Of a stretch of DNA of 64,000 nucleotides, positions 1 through 8,975 are shown in pieces (the stretch's first letter is position 1; each line of letters starts with the position of its first letter). The notes beneath the pieces are model-generated. The model saw only the letters and a list, made by a program, of their open reading frames with translations, was not told the origin of the DNA and made no database searches. Position numbers and translations under genes: made by a program. The stretch is from positions 3,385,501 to 3,449,500 of the forward strand of contig NZ_CP048117.1 of the NCBI RefSeq assembly GCF_000469135.2, read 5' to 3'. The DNA is from Bacillus sp. SB49 (GTDB lineage Bacteria > Bacillota > Bacilli > Bacillales > Halobacillaceae).

Positions 1-363
1 CTAGGGACGCTGGCTCTAGTGGTAGCCGAATTCACTCCATTCTTTGCATGGATTGGAACACCGTTTATCCCATTACTTGAGCTCATGCAGGTTCCTTATG
101 CTAAAGAAGCATCAGAAACCATTCTCGTCGGATTTGCCGATATGTTCCTGCCTGCCATTATCGGTTCTTCCATCGAAAGTGAAATGACACGATTCATCAT
201 TGCTGCACTTTCCGTCACTCAGTTGATCTATATGTCTGAGGTCGGTGGGCTGCTGCTCGGATCGAAGGTGCCGGTCAATATGAAGGACTTGTTCATTATC
301 TTCCTTGAACGTACCATCATTACACTTCCGATCATTACACTAATTGCACATTTCCTGTTCTAA
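1..363 (+). CDS. YjiH-family membrane protein, C-terminal part
   Basis: The frame is open to the left window edge, so only the last 120 residues are visible. They hold at least three hydrophobic segments and resemble the end of YjiH-type multi-pass inner-membrane proteins (nucleoside-recognition/Gate fold). Features of this tail are the run FADMFLPAIIGSSIESEM and a conserved YMSEVGGLLLGSK stretch. The substrate of the family is not established. The gene ends at TAA 361-363 and is followed 11 bases later by an intrinsic terminator. An internal GTG at 19 is not the true start, because the reading frame and the similarity continue upstream. Confidence 0.7.
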   Translation, partial: LGTLALVVAEFTPFFAWIGTPFIPLLELMQVPYAKEASETILVGFADMFLPAIIGSSIESEMTRFIIAALSVTQLIYMSEVGGLLLGSKVPVNMKDLFIIFLERTIITLPIITLIAHFLF

Positions 364-374
364 AATCCTAACTC

Positions 375-404
375 CCGCCGAGAATTCTCTCTCGGCGGTT
401 TTTT
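375..404 (+). terminator. Rho-independent terminator of the YjiH-type gene
   Basis: A 9-bp perfect GC-rich stem (375-383 with 390-398, CCGCCGAGA) and a 6-base loop are followed by a run of six T. Confidence 0.9.
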
Positions 405-421
405 CATACATGCATGTACTT

Positions 422-455
422 AAAAAACCCGCTGAGATCACACTCAGCGGGTTTT
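422..455 (-). terminator. Terminator of the DJ-1/PfpI gene
   Basis: A 13-bp inverted repeat (424-436 with 443-455) is flanked by A and T runs on both sides, so it can act in both directions. The stop codon of the minus-strand gene (444-446) lies inside the stem. Confidence 0.85.
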
Positions 456-1106
456 CAATTCCTCTATAATTTTTTGGGCCGTACTTAAGCTGGATTGAGG
501 ATTCTGCCCGGTGATAAACGGAAGATCGACAACGACATGATCGCTGTAGTCCTCCCCCTTATCAAACACGGCACCGGATTCATTCATGCGGTCTTCCAGA
601 GAAAACGGCACGACAGAAGCAAGCCCCGTCTTCTCTTCTTCTTCATTTGTGAATCCGGTCACTTTCCGACCTTCCAGGAGCAACTGATCGTTGTGGTCTT
701 TCACTCCGATAAATCCGGCCGGCCCGTGGCAGACAGAGGCGATAACTTTCCCTTCGGTTAGAAAATGCCGAAGCAGTTCCTCTAAATGCTCATTAGCAGG
801 AAAATCAATCATCGTCCCGTGTCCACCGCATAAGAAAATAGCACTGTATTTCGTAGGATCCACAGCGCCCAGCGGAACCGTATCATGGATGGGTTCCATC
901 ACACCGTCCCAGAACCGGGGAAGTTCGTTACTATAGCTGTTCGGATCAATGGGAGGCCGTCCACCCTGAGGGCTGGCTGCGGTTACTTCCCAGCCTTCCT
1001 CCATGAATGCGGTGGCGGGCTCGACGAATTCAGATAACCAGAGTCCCGTTTCGTTCCCATCCATACGATCGGCATTCGTTACAATCATCAGGATTTTTTT
1101 CGTCAT
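444..1106 (-). CDS. DJ-1/PfpI family protein (type 1 glutamine amidotransferase-like)
   Basis: 220 residues forming a single DJ-1/PfpI domain. The nucleophile elbow is visible at Cys126-His127 (SVCHGPAG). The GGHGTMIDF segment around residue 94 and Glu27 are placed as in Hsp31/YhbO-like members, which act as glyoxalase III, deglycase or holdase chaperone. Which activity applies here cannot be read from sequence. The ATG at 1106 is chosen because GGAGGGG lies 7 bases upstream; a longer frame reaching 1163 has no ribosome site and an unrelated leader. It is probably a single-gene unit, cytosolic, ending in its own terminator. Confidence 0.85.
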   Translation of the reverse strand: MTKKILMIVTNADRMDGNETGLWLSEFVEPATAFMEEGWEVTAASPQGGRPPIDPNSYSNELPRFWDGVMEPIHDTVPLGAVDPTKYSAIFLCGGHGTMIDFPANEHLEELLRHFLTEGKVIASVCHGPAGFIGVKDHNDQLLLEGRKVTGFTNEEEEKTGLASVVPFSLEDRMNESGAVFDKGEDYSDHVVVDLPFITGQNPQSSLSTAQKIIEELKTR

Positions 1107-1166
1107 ATCTGTACCCCTCCTTGCAAATATCTTTCCTATTATTCGCAAGTCCAGGCATTTCAATCA

Positions 1167-2183
1167 TTAAGATTGGAAGGTGGAATCTTTATTTACCATA
1201 CGGCTCCACCATTTCTTAATCAGTTGGAAGCGTCCTTCGATCAGCGGCTGGGTCAACGTCCTGATTATGCTGCTGGACAGTAGATATACGATAGCTGCCG
1301 CAATAATCGCGAGACCGAGCACGTCGAATACGTTATCGACCTTAAACCAGCCGGCCTGACGGAAAAACTGGATGAAGAAGCCATGGAGCAAGTAGACATA
1401 CAGGGTCTTTCCGCCCAAGTAAGTGAGACGGAATTCTTTTCCCGGTATCCAGGAAAGAACACTGACCATCATAATTCCGGCTAAAACATAGATTCCCAAG
1501 CGGACGATACCGCCCATTTCCGGACTGCCGAGTACCTCATATGACTTAGAACCTAGCAGCCATCCGGAACTGATCTCCGGAAACATCGCAATCAATACAG
1601 CGACAGAGGCCATAATCACAAGGCTGATTTCTCTTACCCTTCGCGTTCTCCACTGCTTCACATGATCTTTCGTCAACCAGTAACCAGCAAGGAAGAACGG
1701 GAAGAATACGAATGTTCGTGACAAGCTGAAATGGTGACCGATATCCGTAAAGTATCCAACCACCACTCCGATTTGGACGGCAATCGCCACCCCGAGAATC
1801 GGCGGTACCTTCTTGAACCAGTAAAGGAGAATATGCCAGCAGAACAAGCTGAACAAGAACCACAGGGACCAGTGCGGGTAGAAAATACCGGTCAATTCAG
1901 ACTCTTTACCGATGAAGAAGTAATACCCGGTATAAACGAGTTGGAATATCAAGTAAGGAAGAATCAGCTTCTTCGCTAAGTTCATAATATAGTCCTTCTC
2001 GCCGGAGCCTTTCGCAAAGAATCCAGCAAGGAAAATGAATGCAGGCATATGAAACGTATAGATCCATGTATAAAGGGTGTACATAGGTCTGGAATCGCCG
2101 GTGAACGGCTGTATCAAATGTCCGAAAACGACAAGGAAAATCAACACCAACTTTGCATTGTCAAAAAAAGCATCACGCTTCAT
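1167..2183 (-). CDS. Acyltransferase 3 family membrane protein (YfiQ/fucose 4-O-acetylase-like)
   Basis: 338 residues with about ten hydrophobic segments. The N-terminus has the hallmark of acyltransferase-3 proteins, FDNAKLVLIFLVVFGHLIQP, in which the His (about residue 22) is the conserved membrane-face residue. There is no SGNH domain at the C-terminus, unlike OatA, so this is the short YfiQ-type form that O-acylates a surface sugar or polymer; the acceptor is unknown. The ATG at 2183 follows GGGTGAG. It is transcribed convergently to nothing and lies 60 bases upstream of the DJ-1 gene, which it may precede in one transcript. Confidence 0.8.
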   Translation of the reverse strand: MKRDAFFDNAKLVLIFLVVFGHLIQPFTGDSRPMYTLYTWIYTFHMPAFIFLAGFFAKGSGEKDYIMNLAKKLILPYLIFQLVYTGYYFFIGKESELTGIFYPHWSLWFLFSLFCWHILLYWFKKVPPILGVAIAVQIGVVVGYFTDIGHHFSLSRTFVFFPFFLAGYWLTKDHVKQWRTRRVREISLVIMASVAVLIAMFPEISSGWLLGSKSYEVLGSPEMGGIVRLGIYVLAGIMMVSVLSWIPGKEFRLTYLGGKTLYVYLLHGFFIQFFRQAGWFKVDNVFDVLGLAIIAAAIVYLLSSSIIRTLTQPLIEGRFQLIKKWWSRMVNKDSTFQS

Positions 2184-2345
2184 GTGGTCTCACCCTTCTT
2201 TATGAATAGAAAAAGTTGTCTCAGTAATTTATCTCTACCCTATTGTTACCACATTTATGAACAATCCAAGCGGTATTCATCACAATTTAAATGAACTGTA
2301 ATACGAATGTCAAGGATGGAAAGTGTTTGTAAATGATCCGTCAAA

Positions 2346-2378
2346 AAAGAAAGAGGACACCCCGTCCGACGGGGTGTC
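2346..2378 (-). terminator. Terminator of the M29 aminopeptidase gene
   Basis: An 8-bp stem (2356-2363 with 2371-2378, GACACCCC) with a 7-base loop. The A-rich plus strand gives a T-rich tail on the minus strand. It lies just after the stop of the aminopeptidase gene. Confidence 0.8.
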
Positions 2379-2387
2379 TTTCCTTGA

Positions 2388-3629
2388 TTAATCTTCCAGG
2401 GGAATGGCCCATGCTCCTTTGCGGAAGATAGGTTCATAACTTCCATCATGGGTTTCTCCATCAATATCCAGCGCCCCGGAACCCATCATGAAGTCCTCGT
2501 GAATGAGACTGTCATTAACACCATGATGATCCATCTGCTCTTTTGTAAAGCCGGATCCGCCTGCTACGTTCGTCGGATAAGCCTTTCCAAGTGCTAAGTG
2601 GCAGGAGGCATTCTCATCATAAAGTGTGTTAAAGAATATATGTCCGGACTGGGAGATCGGAGACTCATGAGGTACGAGAGCAACTTCCCCTAACCGTTTC
2701 GCCCCATTATCCATTTCCAATAAATGCTTCAGCGTCTCTTCTCCCGACTCTGCAGAGAAGTCGACCACCATACCATTCTGGAAAGTCAGTGTGAAATTAT
2801 CAATCAGATTCCCACCGTAATTAAGAGGCTTGGTGCTTGTCACCGTCCCCTGCACTCCGTTTTTATGAGGCATGGTAAACACTTCTTCTGTCGGGATATT
2901 CGGGTTGAATTCAACCCCTCCTTCAGAAACAGCTGATCCCCCGTGCCAAATATGATCCTGCACAAGTTCGATGGACAGGTCCGTGCCGGGTCCCTTGTAG
3001 TGGAGTTTCTTGTACTGCTTTCCATTCAGGAATTCACGGATTTTTCGAAGCCTGTCATTATGGTCTTCCCATGCCTGTACAGCGTCTTCCTGATCGATTC
3101 TCGTAATATGGAAGATCTGCTCCCACAGCTTTTCCTGCGCTTTGTCGGCTGAATCGTCAGGGAACACTTTCTTTGCCCACGCTTTCTGTGGATAAGCGAT
3201 GACAGACCAGGTGGTTTTGTCATTCATAACGTAGTCCCGATACTCGGTCAACGCTTCTGCACTCGCTTTATTCGCTTTCGCCACGCGTTCCGAGTCCACA
3301 TCCTTAAGAAGGTCGGGGTCCGGCCCATAAATGCTGAGAAGAGCGTAGCCGTCTGCCACCATCTGCCTCAGCCCTTCTGCTTTCCATTCCGGAAAATGTT
3401 CCAGCACTTCCATCGGGGCATTCTTAAGCTTCATGTAATTCAACATTTCGTCGCTCCACTCCATGTGGACGTCCTTAGCTCCTCTACCGTATGCTTTCGC
3501 CCCGATGGTGCGCACGAAATCAGCTGCTTCGATAGGGGCGTTGATGATCAGCCCCTGTCCCTGCTGTAAATGAACACCTTTCTTTAAAGCAATATCTGCG
3601 TATTTTTCCAGTTTCCTCTGAAAACTCAT
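2388..3629 (-). CDS. M29 family metallo-aminopeptidase (AmpS/aminopeptidase T type), copy 1
   Basis: 413 residues, the usual length of the family. These cytosolic two-metal enzymes remove N-terminal residues from peptides. The expected metal ligands are all present: Glu249 (PTEEVFTMPH), Glu315 (GEVALVPHESPIS), His344 (CHLALGKAYP), His377 and Asp379 (HEDFMMGS). Start ATG 3629 follows GAGGAGG. It begins 22 bases after the photolyase stop on the same strand, so the two are probably co-transcribed. A second, clearly related copy lies at 36402-37649. Confidence 0.9.
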   Translation of the reverse strand: MSFQRKLEKYADIALKKGVHLQQGQGLIINAPIEAADFVRTIGAKAYGRGAKDVHMEWSDEMLNYMKLKNAPMEVLEHFPEWKAEGLRQMVADGYALLSIYGPDPDLLKDVDSERVAKANKASAEALTEYRDYVMNDKTTWSVIAYPQKAWAKKVFPDDSADKAQEKLWEQIFHITRIDQEDAVQAWEDHNDRLRKIREFLNGKQYKKLHYKGPGTDLSIELVQDHIWHGGSAVSEGGVEFNPNIPTEEVFTMPHKNGVQGTVTSTKPLNYGGNLIDNFTLTFQNGMVVDFSAESGEETLKHLLEMDNGAKRLGEVALVPHESPISQSGHIFFNTLYDENASCHLALGKAYPTNVAGGSGFTKEQMDHHGVNDSLIHEDFMMGSGALDIDGETHDGSYEPIFRKGAWAIPLED

Positions 3630-3651
3630 CTATATACCTCCTCTAAGACTG

Positions 3652-5076
3652 TTATGATTTATCTTTGAATAATTGAATCGCTCTCTCACGCATTCGTTTA
3701 TGATCAACCATCGGTTCCGGATAATCCTCCCCGATCATACACTTCGCTTTCTCTTGTTCGTTTTCCGGCATCTTCGCTGGTTCGTGGATATACTTCTTCG
3801 GGACGTCCCGCAGCTCCGGCAGCCATTCTTTAATAAACCGCCCATGTGGATCGAACCTTTCGGACTGCCGGGTCGGGTTGAATACGCGGAAATATGGGAC
3901 CGGATCCGTTCCGGTTGAAGCTGCCCACTGCCATCCCCCGATGTTGGAGGCGGGATCATAATCGACGAGTTTTTCCTGGAAATAACGTTCGCCTTTCCGC
4001 CAATCCATCAGCAAATCCTTCGTCAAAAACGACGCAACCGCCATACGGAGCCGGTTGTGCATCCAGCCGCTCTCGTTCAACTGCCTCATCGCCGCATCAA
4101 TGATAGGAAATCCGGTCCTTCCTTCTTTCCAACGCTCCAATACGTCTTCGTCATTATTCCAGGGAATCCCTTGATACTTTTCTACTACTTCTTCATCATG
4201 TGCATTCGGATAGAAGTGATAAATCATATTATAAAAATCACGCCAGGCAAGCTCGGATATATACGTTTCCACTCCTTCCGTTTTCTTACGGAAGTCGACC
4301 TGGTCATGGATCTGATGATAGACACTGCGTACAGAAATGGCACCGGTCCTCAAATACCTGGACATCAGACTTGTCCCATCGACCGCAGGGAAATCACGGC
4401 GCTCGTCATAATCGTAAATATCCGCATCAAGGAATTGTTCCAGACGTGCCCACGCATCTGCTTCCCCGACACCGCCGAAATCTGCTTTGATTTTTTCGAG
4501 CAAATCAGCATACGCGGATTCCCCTTCCTTGAACGAGGCACGCTCATCGACGGCAGCTTTCTTCAGTAACTCATCATCGACTTTCTGCACCGCCGGTTTC
4601 GGAAGCTGCTTCCACTTCTTCAGATAAGGAGTGAAAACTTTGTAAAAACCGCCATCCTGCTTCTTCACTTCATCGGCACCATGAATATGGTGGTCCAAGT
4701 AATGATAGACGTCGACATCCAGAGACGTTACGTATTTCTCGACCTGCTTATCTCTCTCATAGCCGAACCCTGTTTCGTCTCGGTTAAAATAAACCATTTC
4801 GATCCCGGCAGTTTCGATTAAATTTTCAAATGCATCTTCTGTATCCCCTGTAATAAAATGAACCGGCGCCCCGGCATCTTCTGCTTTTTCAACGAAAGAT
4901 GCAAGGGTTTGGAAGAAATAATCATGCCTTGCTGTAAATGATTCATTTAAAGCCGGGTGTATATGAAAGAACAGGAGAAGTTCATCCCCGTCCTTTGTAT
5001 GCTCCAAAGCCTTCGCTAATGCTGTATTGTCCTGTAATCGTAAGTCTCTGCGGAACCAGACCGCTCTCTTTGTCAT
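3652..5076 (-). CDS. phr: Deoxyribodipyrimidine photolyase (class I CPD)
   Basis: 474 residues. It repairs UV-induced cyclobutane pyrimidine dimers with blue light and FADH-. The N-terminal Rossmann antenna domain starts with RAVWFRRDLRLQDNTAL. The C-terminal FAD domain has GWMHNRLRM, the WRKGERYFQEKLVDYDPASN stretch, GGWQWAASTGTD and RVFNPTRQ, all typical of class I enzymes. The ATG at 5076 is preferred over an upstream extension to 5127: AAGGAGTGG lies 5' of it and homologous proteins begin at this MTKRAVWFRRD. It is followed by the M29 aminopeptidase gene on the same strand. Confidence 0.93.
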   Translation of the reverse strand: MTKRAVWFRRDLRLQDNTALAKALEHTKDGDELLLFFHIHPALNESFTARHDYFFQTLASFVEKAEDAGAPVHFITGDTEDAFENLIETAGIEMVYFNRDETGFGYERDKQVEKYVTSLDVDVYHYLDHHIHGADEVKKQDGGFYKVFTPYLKKWKQLPKPAVQKVDDELLKKAAVDERASFKEGESAYADLLEKIKADFGGVGEADAWARLEQFLDADIYDYDERRDFPAVDGTSLMSRYLRTGAISVRSVYHQIHDQVDFRKKTEGVETYISELAWRDFYNMIYHFYPNAHDEEVVEKYQGIPWNNDEDVLERWKEGRTGFPIIDAAMRQLNESGWMHNRLRMAVASFLTKDLLMDWRKGERYFQEKLVDYDPASNIGGWQWAASTGTDPVPYFRVFNPTRQSERFDPHGRFIKEWLPELRDVPKKYIHEPAKMPENEQEKAKCMIGEDYPEPMVDHKRMRERAIQLFKDKS

Positions 5077-5140
5077 TGTTCTCTTCCACTCCTTCTCTAT
5101 TATCCTTTCCTTTTTAATAAAAGCCATAAACCGGACGTAT

Positions 5141-5177
5141 AAAAAAAGAGCCGCTCAGATGGAACTGAACAGCTCTT
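5141..5177 (-). terminator. Terminator of the riboflavin operon
   Basis: AAGAGC pairs with GCTCTT (5146-5151 with 5172-5177), with an inner paired segment. On the minus strand it ends in seven T. It lies 12 bases after the ribH stop. Confidence 0.8.
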
Positions 5178-5188
5178 GGTGTATTAAA

Positions 5189-5656
5189 TCACTCGAAATG
5201 CTTCATCAATGTAGCCATCTCGATCGCCGCAGTGGCTGCTTCCCAACCTTTATTACCAGCTTTCGTACCCGCACGCTCGATTGCCTGCTCAATTGTGTCT
5301 GTTGTAATGACACCGAAGATCACCGGGATACCGCTCTGGTTCGATGCCTGGGAAACTCCTTTTGCTGCTTCGTTACATACATAGTCGAAGTGCGGAGTAG
5401 ATCCGCGGATGACAGCACCAAGGGTGACGACTGCATCATATTTCCCTGAATTCGCCATCTTGGAGGCTACAAGAGGAATTTCAAAAGCACCCGGTACGTA
5501 GGCGACTTCCACATCATTCAGTTCTACACCGTGACGTTTGAACGCATCGACTGCTCCTTCGTACAGTTTACCTGTAATGAAATCGTTAAACCGTCCTACG
5601 ACGATTCCCACTTTCAAACCAGTTCCTACTAAGTTTCCTTCTATTGTTTTAACCAT
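5189..5656 (-). CDS. ribH: 6,7-dimethyl-8-ribityllumazine synthase
   Basis: 155 residues, standard length. It condenses 5-amino-6-ribitylaminouracil with 3,4-dihydroxy-2-butanone 4-phosphate and normally forms an icosahedral capsid. Visible motifs are [11 protein letters not shown] at the N-terminus, VPGAFEIPL, and [22 protein letters not shown], which contains the catalytic His. It is the last gene of the ribD-ribE-ribBA-ribH operon, 15 bases after ribBA. Start ATG 5656 is preceded by AAGGGAGATGG. Confidence 0.97.
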   Translation of the reverse strand: MVKTIEGNLVGTGLKVGIVVGRFNDFITGKLYEGAVDAFKRHGVELNDVEVAYVPGAFEIPLVASKMANSGKYDAVVTLGAVIRGSTPHFDYVCNEAAKGVSQASNQSGIPVIFGVITTDTIEQAIERAGTKAGNKGWEAATAAIEMATLMKHFE

Positions 5657-5671
5657 GTTCCATCTCCCTTT

Positions 5672-6865
5672 CTAATAGTGAAATAAATGACCCATCTTGG
5701 ATTGTTTCGTCTTCAAGTACCGCTCGTTCTCTTTGCGGGACGGCATCTGAATCGGGACTCTTTCTACAACTTCAAGTCCAAAGCCGCCGAGGCCGGAGAT
5801 CTTCTTAGGATTATTCGTCAGCAATCTCAATTTAGTGATGCCAAGATCCTTTAATATTTGAGCACCCACGCCATAGTCACGAAGATCCGGTCCGAAACCG
5901 AGTTTCTCATTCGCTTCGACCGTATCCAAGCCTTCTTCCTGAAGCTTATAAGCATGCAGCTTATTCAAAAGTCCGATTCCGCGCCCTTCCTGCCTCATAT
6001 AAAGCAGGACACCGCTTCCGTTTTCAGAAATCTGTCTCAATGCATTGTGGAGCTGTGGACCACAGTCACAGCGATAGGATCCGAAGACATCTCCAGTCAG
6101 ACACTCAGAGTGCACACGGACAAGCGTCGGTTCGTTTGGATCGATATCTCCTTTGACAAGTGCGATGTGGTCTTTATTATCAATATCGTTCGTGAAGGCA
6201 ACAGCCCGGAAATCTCCGTATTCCGTAGGCATCTTCACCTCCACCTCACGCTTGACGTGGTTTTCTTTCATATGGCGGTACTGGATCAAATCTGCAATCG
6301 TGATCATCGGGATATTAAATTCGTCGGCCATCTCCCGCAGATCGGGGACACGCGCCATCGTTCCGTCATCTTTAATGATTTCACAAATAACGCCGGCAGG
6401 CTTTGCTCCGGCCAGCCGTGCCAAATCCACCGCTGCTTCCGTATGGCCTGCCCTTCTCAGGACACCGCCTTCTTTAGCAATCAGAGGAAAAATGTGGCCT
6501 GGACGTTGAAAGTCAGCTGCTGTTGCCTCCGGATTCAACATCTCCCTGACAGTCCGGGCCCGCTCATCTGCAGAAATCCCGGTCGTTGTGGAGGTATGGT
6601 CGATGCTTACCGTGAACGCCGTCTGGTTCGGGTCGGAATTACTATCGACCATCGGCATCAACTCGAGATCAGAAGCCAACGCTTCCGTCACCGGAGCACA
6701 GACGAGACCCCGGCCGTATTTGATCATGAAATTGATCATCTCAGGAGTCGCATGTTCTGCAATTCCGATAAAGTCTCCTTCATTTTCACGGTCCTCGTCG
6801 TCACAAACGATGACGACTTTCCCCGCTTTCAAATCTTCCAATGCTTTTTCTATGGAATCAAACAT
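5672..6865 (-). CDS. ribBA: Bifunctional DHBP synthase / GTP cyclohydrolase II
   Basis: 397 residues. The N-terminal half (to about 200) makes 3,4-dihydroxy-2-butanone 4-phosphate from ribulose 5-phosphate; [11 protein letters not shown] and [16 protein letters not shown] are visible. The C-terminal half opens GTP; the zinc cysteines in [20 protein letters not shown] and the RQEGRGIGL motif are present. The ATG at 6865 lies 8 bases after AAGGGGTG. The GTG at 6874 falls inside that ribosome site and is rejected. It is the third gene of the operon. Confidence 0.97.
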   Translation of the reverse strand: MFDSIEKALEDLKAGKVVIVCDDEDRENEGDFIGIAEHATPEMINFMIKYGRGLVCAPVTEALASDLELMPMVDSNSDPNQTAFTVSIDHTSTTTGISADERARTVREMLNPEATAADFQRPGHIFPLIAKEGGVLRRAGHTEAAVDLARLAGAKPAGVICEIIKDDGTMARVPDLREMADEFNIPMITIADLIQYRHMKENHVKREVEVKMPTEYGDFRAVAFTNDIDNKDHIALVKGDIDPNEPTLVRVHSECLTGDVFGSYRCDCGPQLHNALRQISENGSGVLLYMRQEGRGIGLLNKLHAYKLQEEGLDTVEANEKLGFGPDLRDYGVGAQILKDLGITKLRLLTNNPKKISGLGGFGLEVVERVPIQMPSRKENERYLKTKQSKMGHLFHY

Positions 6866-6877
6866 AGTTTTCACCCC

Positions 6878-7528
6878 TTATGCAAATCCGTTATCTTTAA
6901 GAAATTGTTGCGACATACCAGCCGCTTGTTCATGCTTCTTTTCTGCCCCTAGAAAATGGGCTACGTACTTACCGATCATGTCACATTCTATATTCACTCG
7001 GTCCCCGCGGTCCTTCCCGCCGAGAACTGTATGCTCGACCGTATGAGGAATCAAGGATATCGTCACCTTGTTCTCTGAGACACCGAAGACCGTCAAAGAT
7101 GTACCATCGACTGCAATCGATCCTTTATATACGAAATAATGAATGAGTTCGTCCGGAAGTTCAATCTCATAATAAACAGCATTCGACTCCGGCTTCTTGG
7201 AAACGATGGTGCCCGTTCCATCAATGTGTCCGGAAACTAGATGGCCGCCGAATCGCCCGACGGCAGCCATGGCCCGCTCGAGATTCACCGGACTCCCCTG
7301 TTTTAATTCGTGAATATTCGTCGCTCGGTAGGTTTCCGGCATGACATCGAAGGTTACCGTTTTATCCGTAAAGCCTGTCACAGTAAGGCAGACGCCGTTT
7401 ACCGAGATACTGTCTCCAAGCTGGACATCTTTTACTACCACATCTGCTTCGACCGTCACTTCCAACGCTTCCGTCTTATTCTTTACGGATTTCATCGTTC
7501 CTATTTCTTCAACGATTCCTGTAAACAT
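6878..7528 (-). CDS. ribE: Riboflavin synthase, alpha chain
   Basis: 216 residues with two lumazine-binding repeats. The first begins MFTGIVEEIGT and contains SISVNGVCLTVTG. The second contains GSIAVDGTSLTVFG. It dismutates two molecules of 6,7-dimethyl-8-ribityllumazine to riboflavin. The repeat order and the SVNGVCLT/AVDGTSLT pair are diagnostic. The gene is 5 bases after ribD and 12 bases before ribBA, so it is tightly packed in the operon. Confidence 0.97.
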   Translation of the reverse strand: MFTGIVEEIGTMKSVKNKTEALEVTVEADVVVKDVQLGDSISVNGVCLTVTGFTDKTVTFDVMPETYRATNIHELKQGSPVNLERAMAAVGRFGGHLVSGHIDGTGTIVSKKPESNAVYYEIELPDELIHYFVYKGSIAVDGTSLTVFGVSENKVTISLIPHTVEHTVLGGKDRGDRVNIECDMIGKYVAHFLGAEKKHEQAAGMSQQFLKDNGFA

Positions 7529-7533
7529 TGTTT

Positions 7534-8625
7534 CTACTCTCCTTTTTTCACAGATACGACTTTGACATCGTCTCCCAGTATTTCCGTCAAGATCACTTCA
7601 AACGACTGGACGTTCTTCAATTGCTGGATCCCTTTGCCTCCGACAGGGGTCAGCGCCTCTCTGCCGCCGATCAGCTTCGGTGCGATATAGGTTACTGTTT
7701 CATCTACTTTCCCGGCACGGACGAAAGCATCCGCTATAGTCGCCCCGCCTTCTACCAGAAGGGAAGTAATCCGCTTCTTTCCAAGATAGCGAAGCACATC
7801 ATCGACGGCAATAGTCGAGCCTTCCATTCGAATGACTTCCACATGATCCTGTTCTTCGAGCAAGTCTTTCTTCTTTTGATCGTTCTCCAGAGTAAAGATC
7901 CATGTAGGCGCCTCGCCGTTTTGAATTAACTGCGACGATGGAGGAATCCTCAAATGTGTATCCATGACAATCCGAACGGGATGGGAACCCTGCCCTTCCA
8001 TTCTTGTTGTCAGCTTTGGATTATCCATCAGTACTGTATTGATGCCGACGAGAATAGCGTCCGAAAGGTGGCGGTATCGATGCCCGTCAGCACGTGCTTT
8101 CTCGCCCGTAATCCACTGACTCTCGCCTGTCGATGTTGCAATCTTTCCATCGAGGCTCATGGCTGATTTCAACCGGACATAAGGCATTCCTGTCTGGATG
8201 GAATGGAAGAAAGCGCGGTTCAGCTTGTCGGCTTCCGCTTTCAGCACACCCATTTCTACTTCCAGGCCATGCGCTCTCATCATCTCTATTCCTCTTCCTG
8301 ACACTCTCGGATTGGGGTCGTGGGATGCAATGATGACACGTCTGATTCCCGCATCTATGACAGCTTGTGCACAAGGAGGCGTGCGTCCGTGATGACTGCA
8401 CGGCTCAAGCGTCACATAGATCTCTGCGCCATCCGCCTTTTCCCCGGCCATCCGCAGCGCATGCACCTCTGCATGGGCTTCACCTGCTTTGACGTGGACA
8501 CCTACGCCGACAACTTGGTTATCTTTCACCACAACAGCCGCTACGGAAGGGTTAGGGCTCGTCTGCCCTACCGTGCTGCTCGCCATTTCCACAGCCATAG
8601 ACATATATTTCTCGTCGCGTTCCAT
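7534..8625 (-). CDS. ribD: Bifunctional diaminohydroxyphosphoribosylaminopyrimidine deaminase / uracil reductase
   Basis: 363 residues. The N-terminal deaminase has the zinc site HAEVHALRMAG and TLEPCSHHGRTPPC. The C-terminal reductase (from about residue 150) has RLKSAMSLDGKIAT and LLVEGGATI. It performs steps two and three of riboflavin synthesis. The second of two in-frame ATGs (8625) is chosen: GGAGGG sits 7 bases before it but only one base before the first ATG. It is the first gene behind the FMN riboswitch and its terminator hairpin. Confidence 0.96.
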   Translation of the reverse strand: MERDEKYMSMAVEMASSTVGQTSPNPSVAAVVVKDNQVVGVGVHVKAGEAHAEVHALRMAGEKADGAEIYVTLEPCSHHGRTPPCAQAVIDAGIRRVIIASHDPNPRVSGRGIEMMRAHGLEVEMGVLKAEADKLNRAFFHSIQTGMPYVRLKSAMSLDGKIATSTGESQWITGEKARADGHRYRHLSDAILVGINTVLMDNPKLTTRMEGQGSHPVRIVMDTHLRIPPSSQLIQNGEAPTWIFTLENDQKKKDLLEEQDHVEVIRMEGSTIAVDDVLRYLGKKRITSLLVEGGATIADAFVRAGKVDETVTYIAPKLIGGREALTPVGGKGIQQLKNVQSFEVILTEILGDDVKVVSVKKGE

Positions 8626-8645
8626 CTGCATCCCTCCGATTTTTG

Positions 8646-8684
8646 AAAAAAAAGACCCTGAAGAAGACATACTTCTCCAGGGTC
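8646..8684 (-). terminator. Regulatory terminator of the FMN riboswitch (ribD leader)
   Basis: A 13-bp stem (8654-8666 with 8672-8684, one G-U pair) with a 5-base loop and eight T on the minus strand. It ends just before the ribD ribosome site, so it works as the premature stop of a transcription-attenuation switch. Confidence 0.92.
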
Positions 8685-8758
8685 GTTAACGTAATTTTTT
8701 TTGCGTACAGCAAACAAAGGGTACACTTAACTCAAGAAATGTACCATTACGTTCCTAC

Positions 8759-8902
8759 AACCTTCTCCCATCCAGACTTTAACTGTCGGCTTTGGATTTT
8801 CACCAAATCAGGGAAAGCCGTGCTTAACACTGACTTTCCGTCGCGGGCTTGGAGCAGCTGCTCTTTACCGCCGGCTGGGATTTTCACCCGACCCCGAAGG
8901 TT
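8759..8902 (-). promoter_or_regulatory. FMN riboswitch (RFN element)
   Basis: On the minus strand the conserved RFN core segments are read in order: GGGGTCGGGTGAAAATCCC, the CGGCGGTAAAGAG stretch, the AGCCCGCGA segment, GGTGAAAATCC, AAAGCCGACAG, and GATGGGAGAAGG. The closing P1 helix is AACCTTC (8896-8902) with GAAGGTT (8759-8765). FMN binding is known to favour the downstream terminator and shut off the rib operon. Between aptamer and terminator lies an extra hairpin described under findings. Confidence 0.97.
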
Positions 8903-8975
8903 CTCTTATTCGATTTGAACACTTTAAATATAACGGAAACGAACAAAATTCGCAATCCTTACGTCTGACAATCCC

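Noticed and set aside
5858-6952. 364-codon plus-strand frame opposite ribBA
   Set aside because: It is fully antisense to ribBA and the end of ribE; composition is atypical (Cys/His-rich) and no start signal is present.
8759-8918. Short plus-strand ORF over the ribD leader
   Set aside because: The sequence is the FMN aptamer read from the other strand; no ribosome site.
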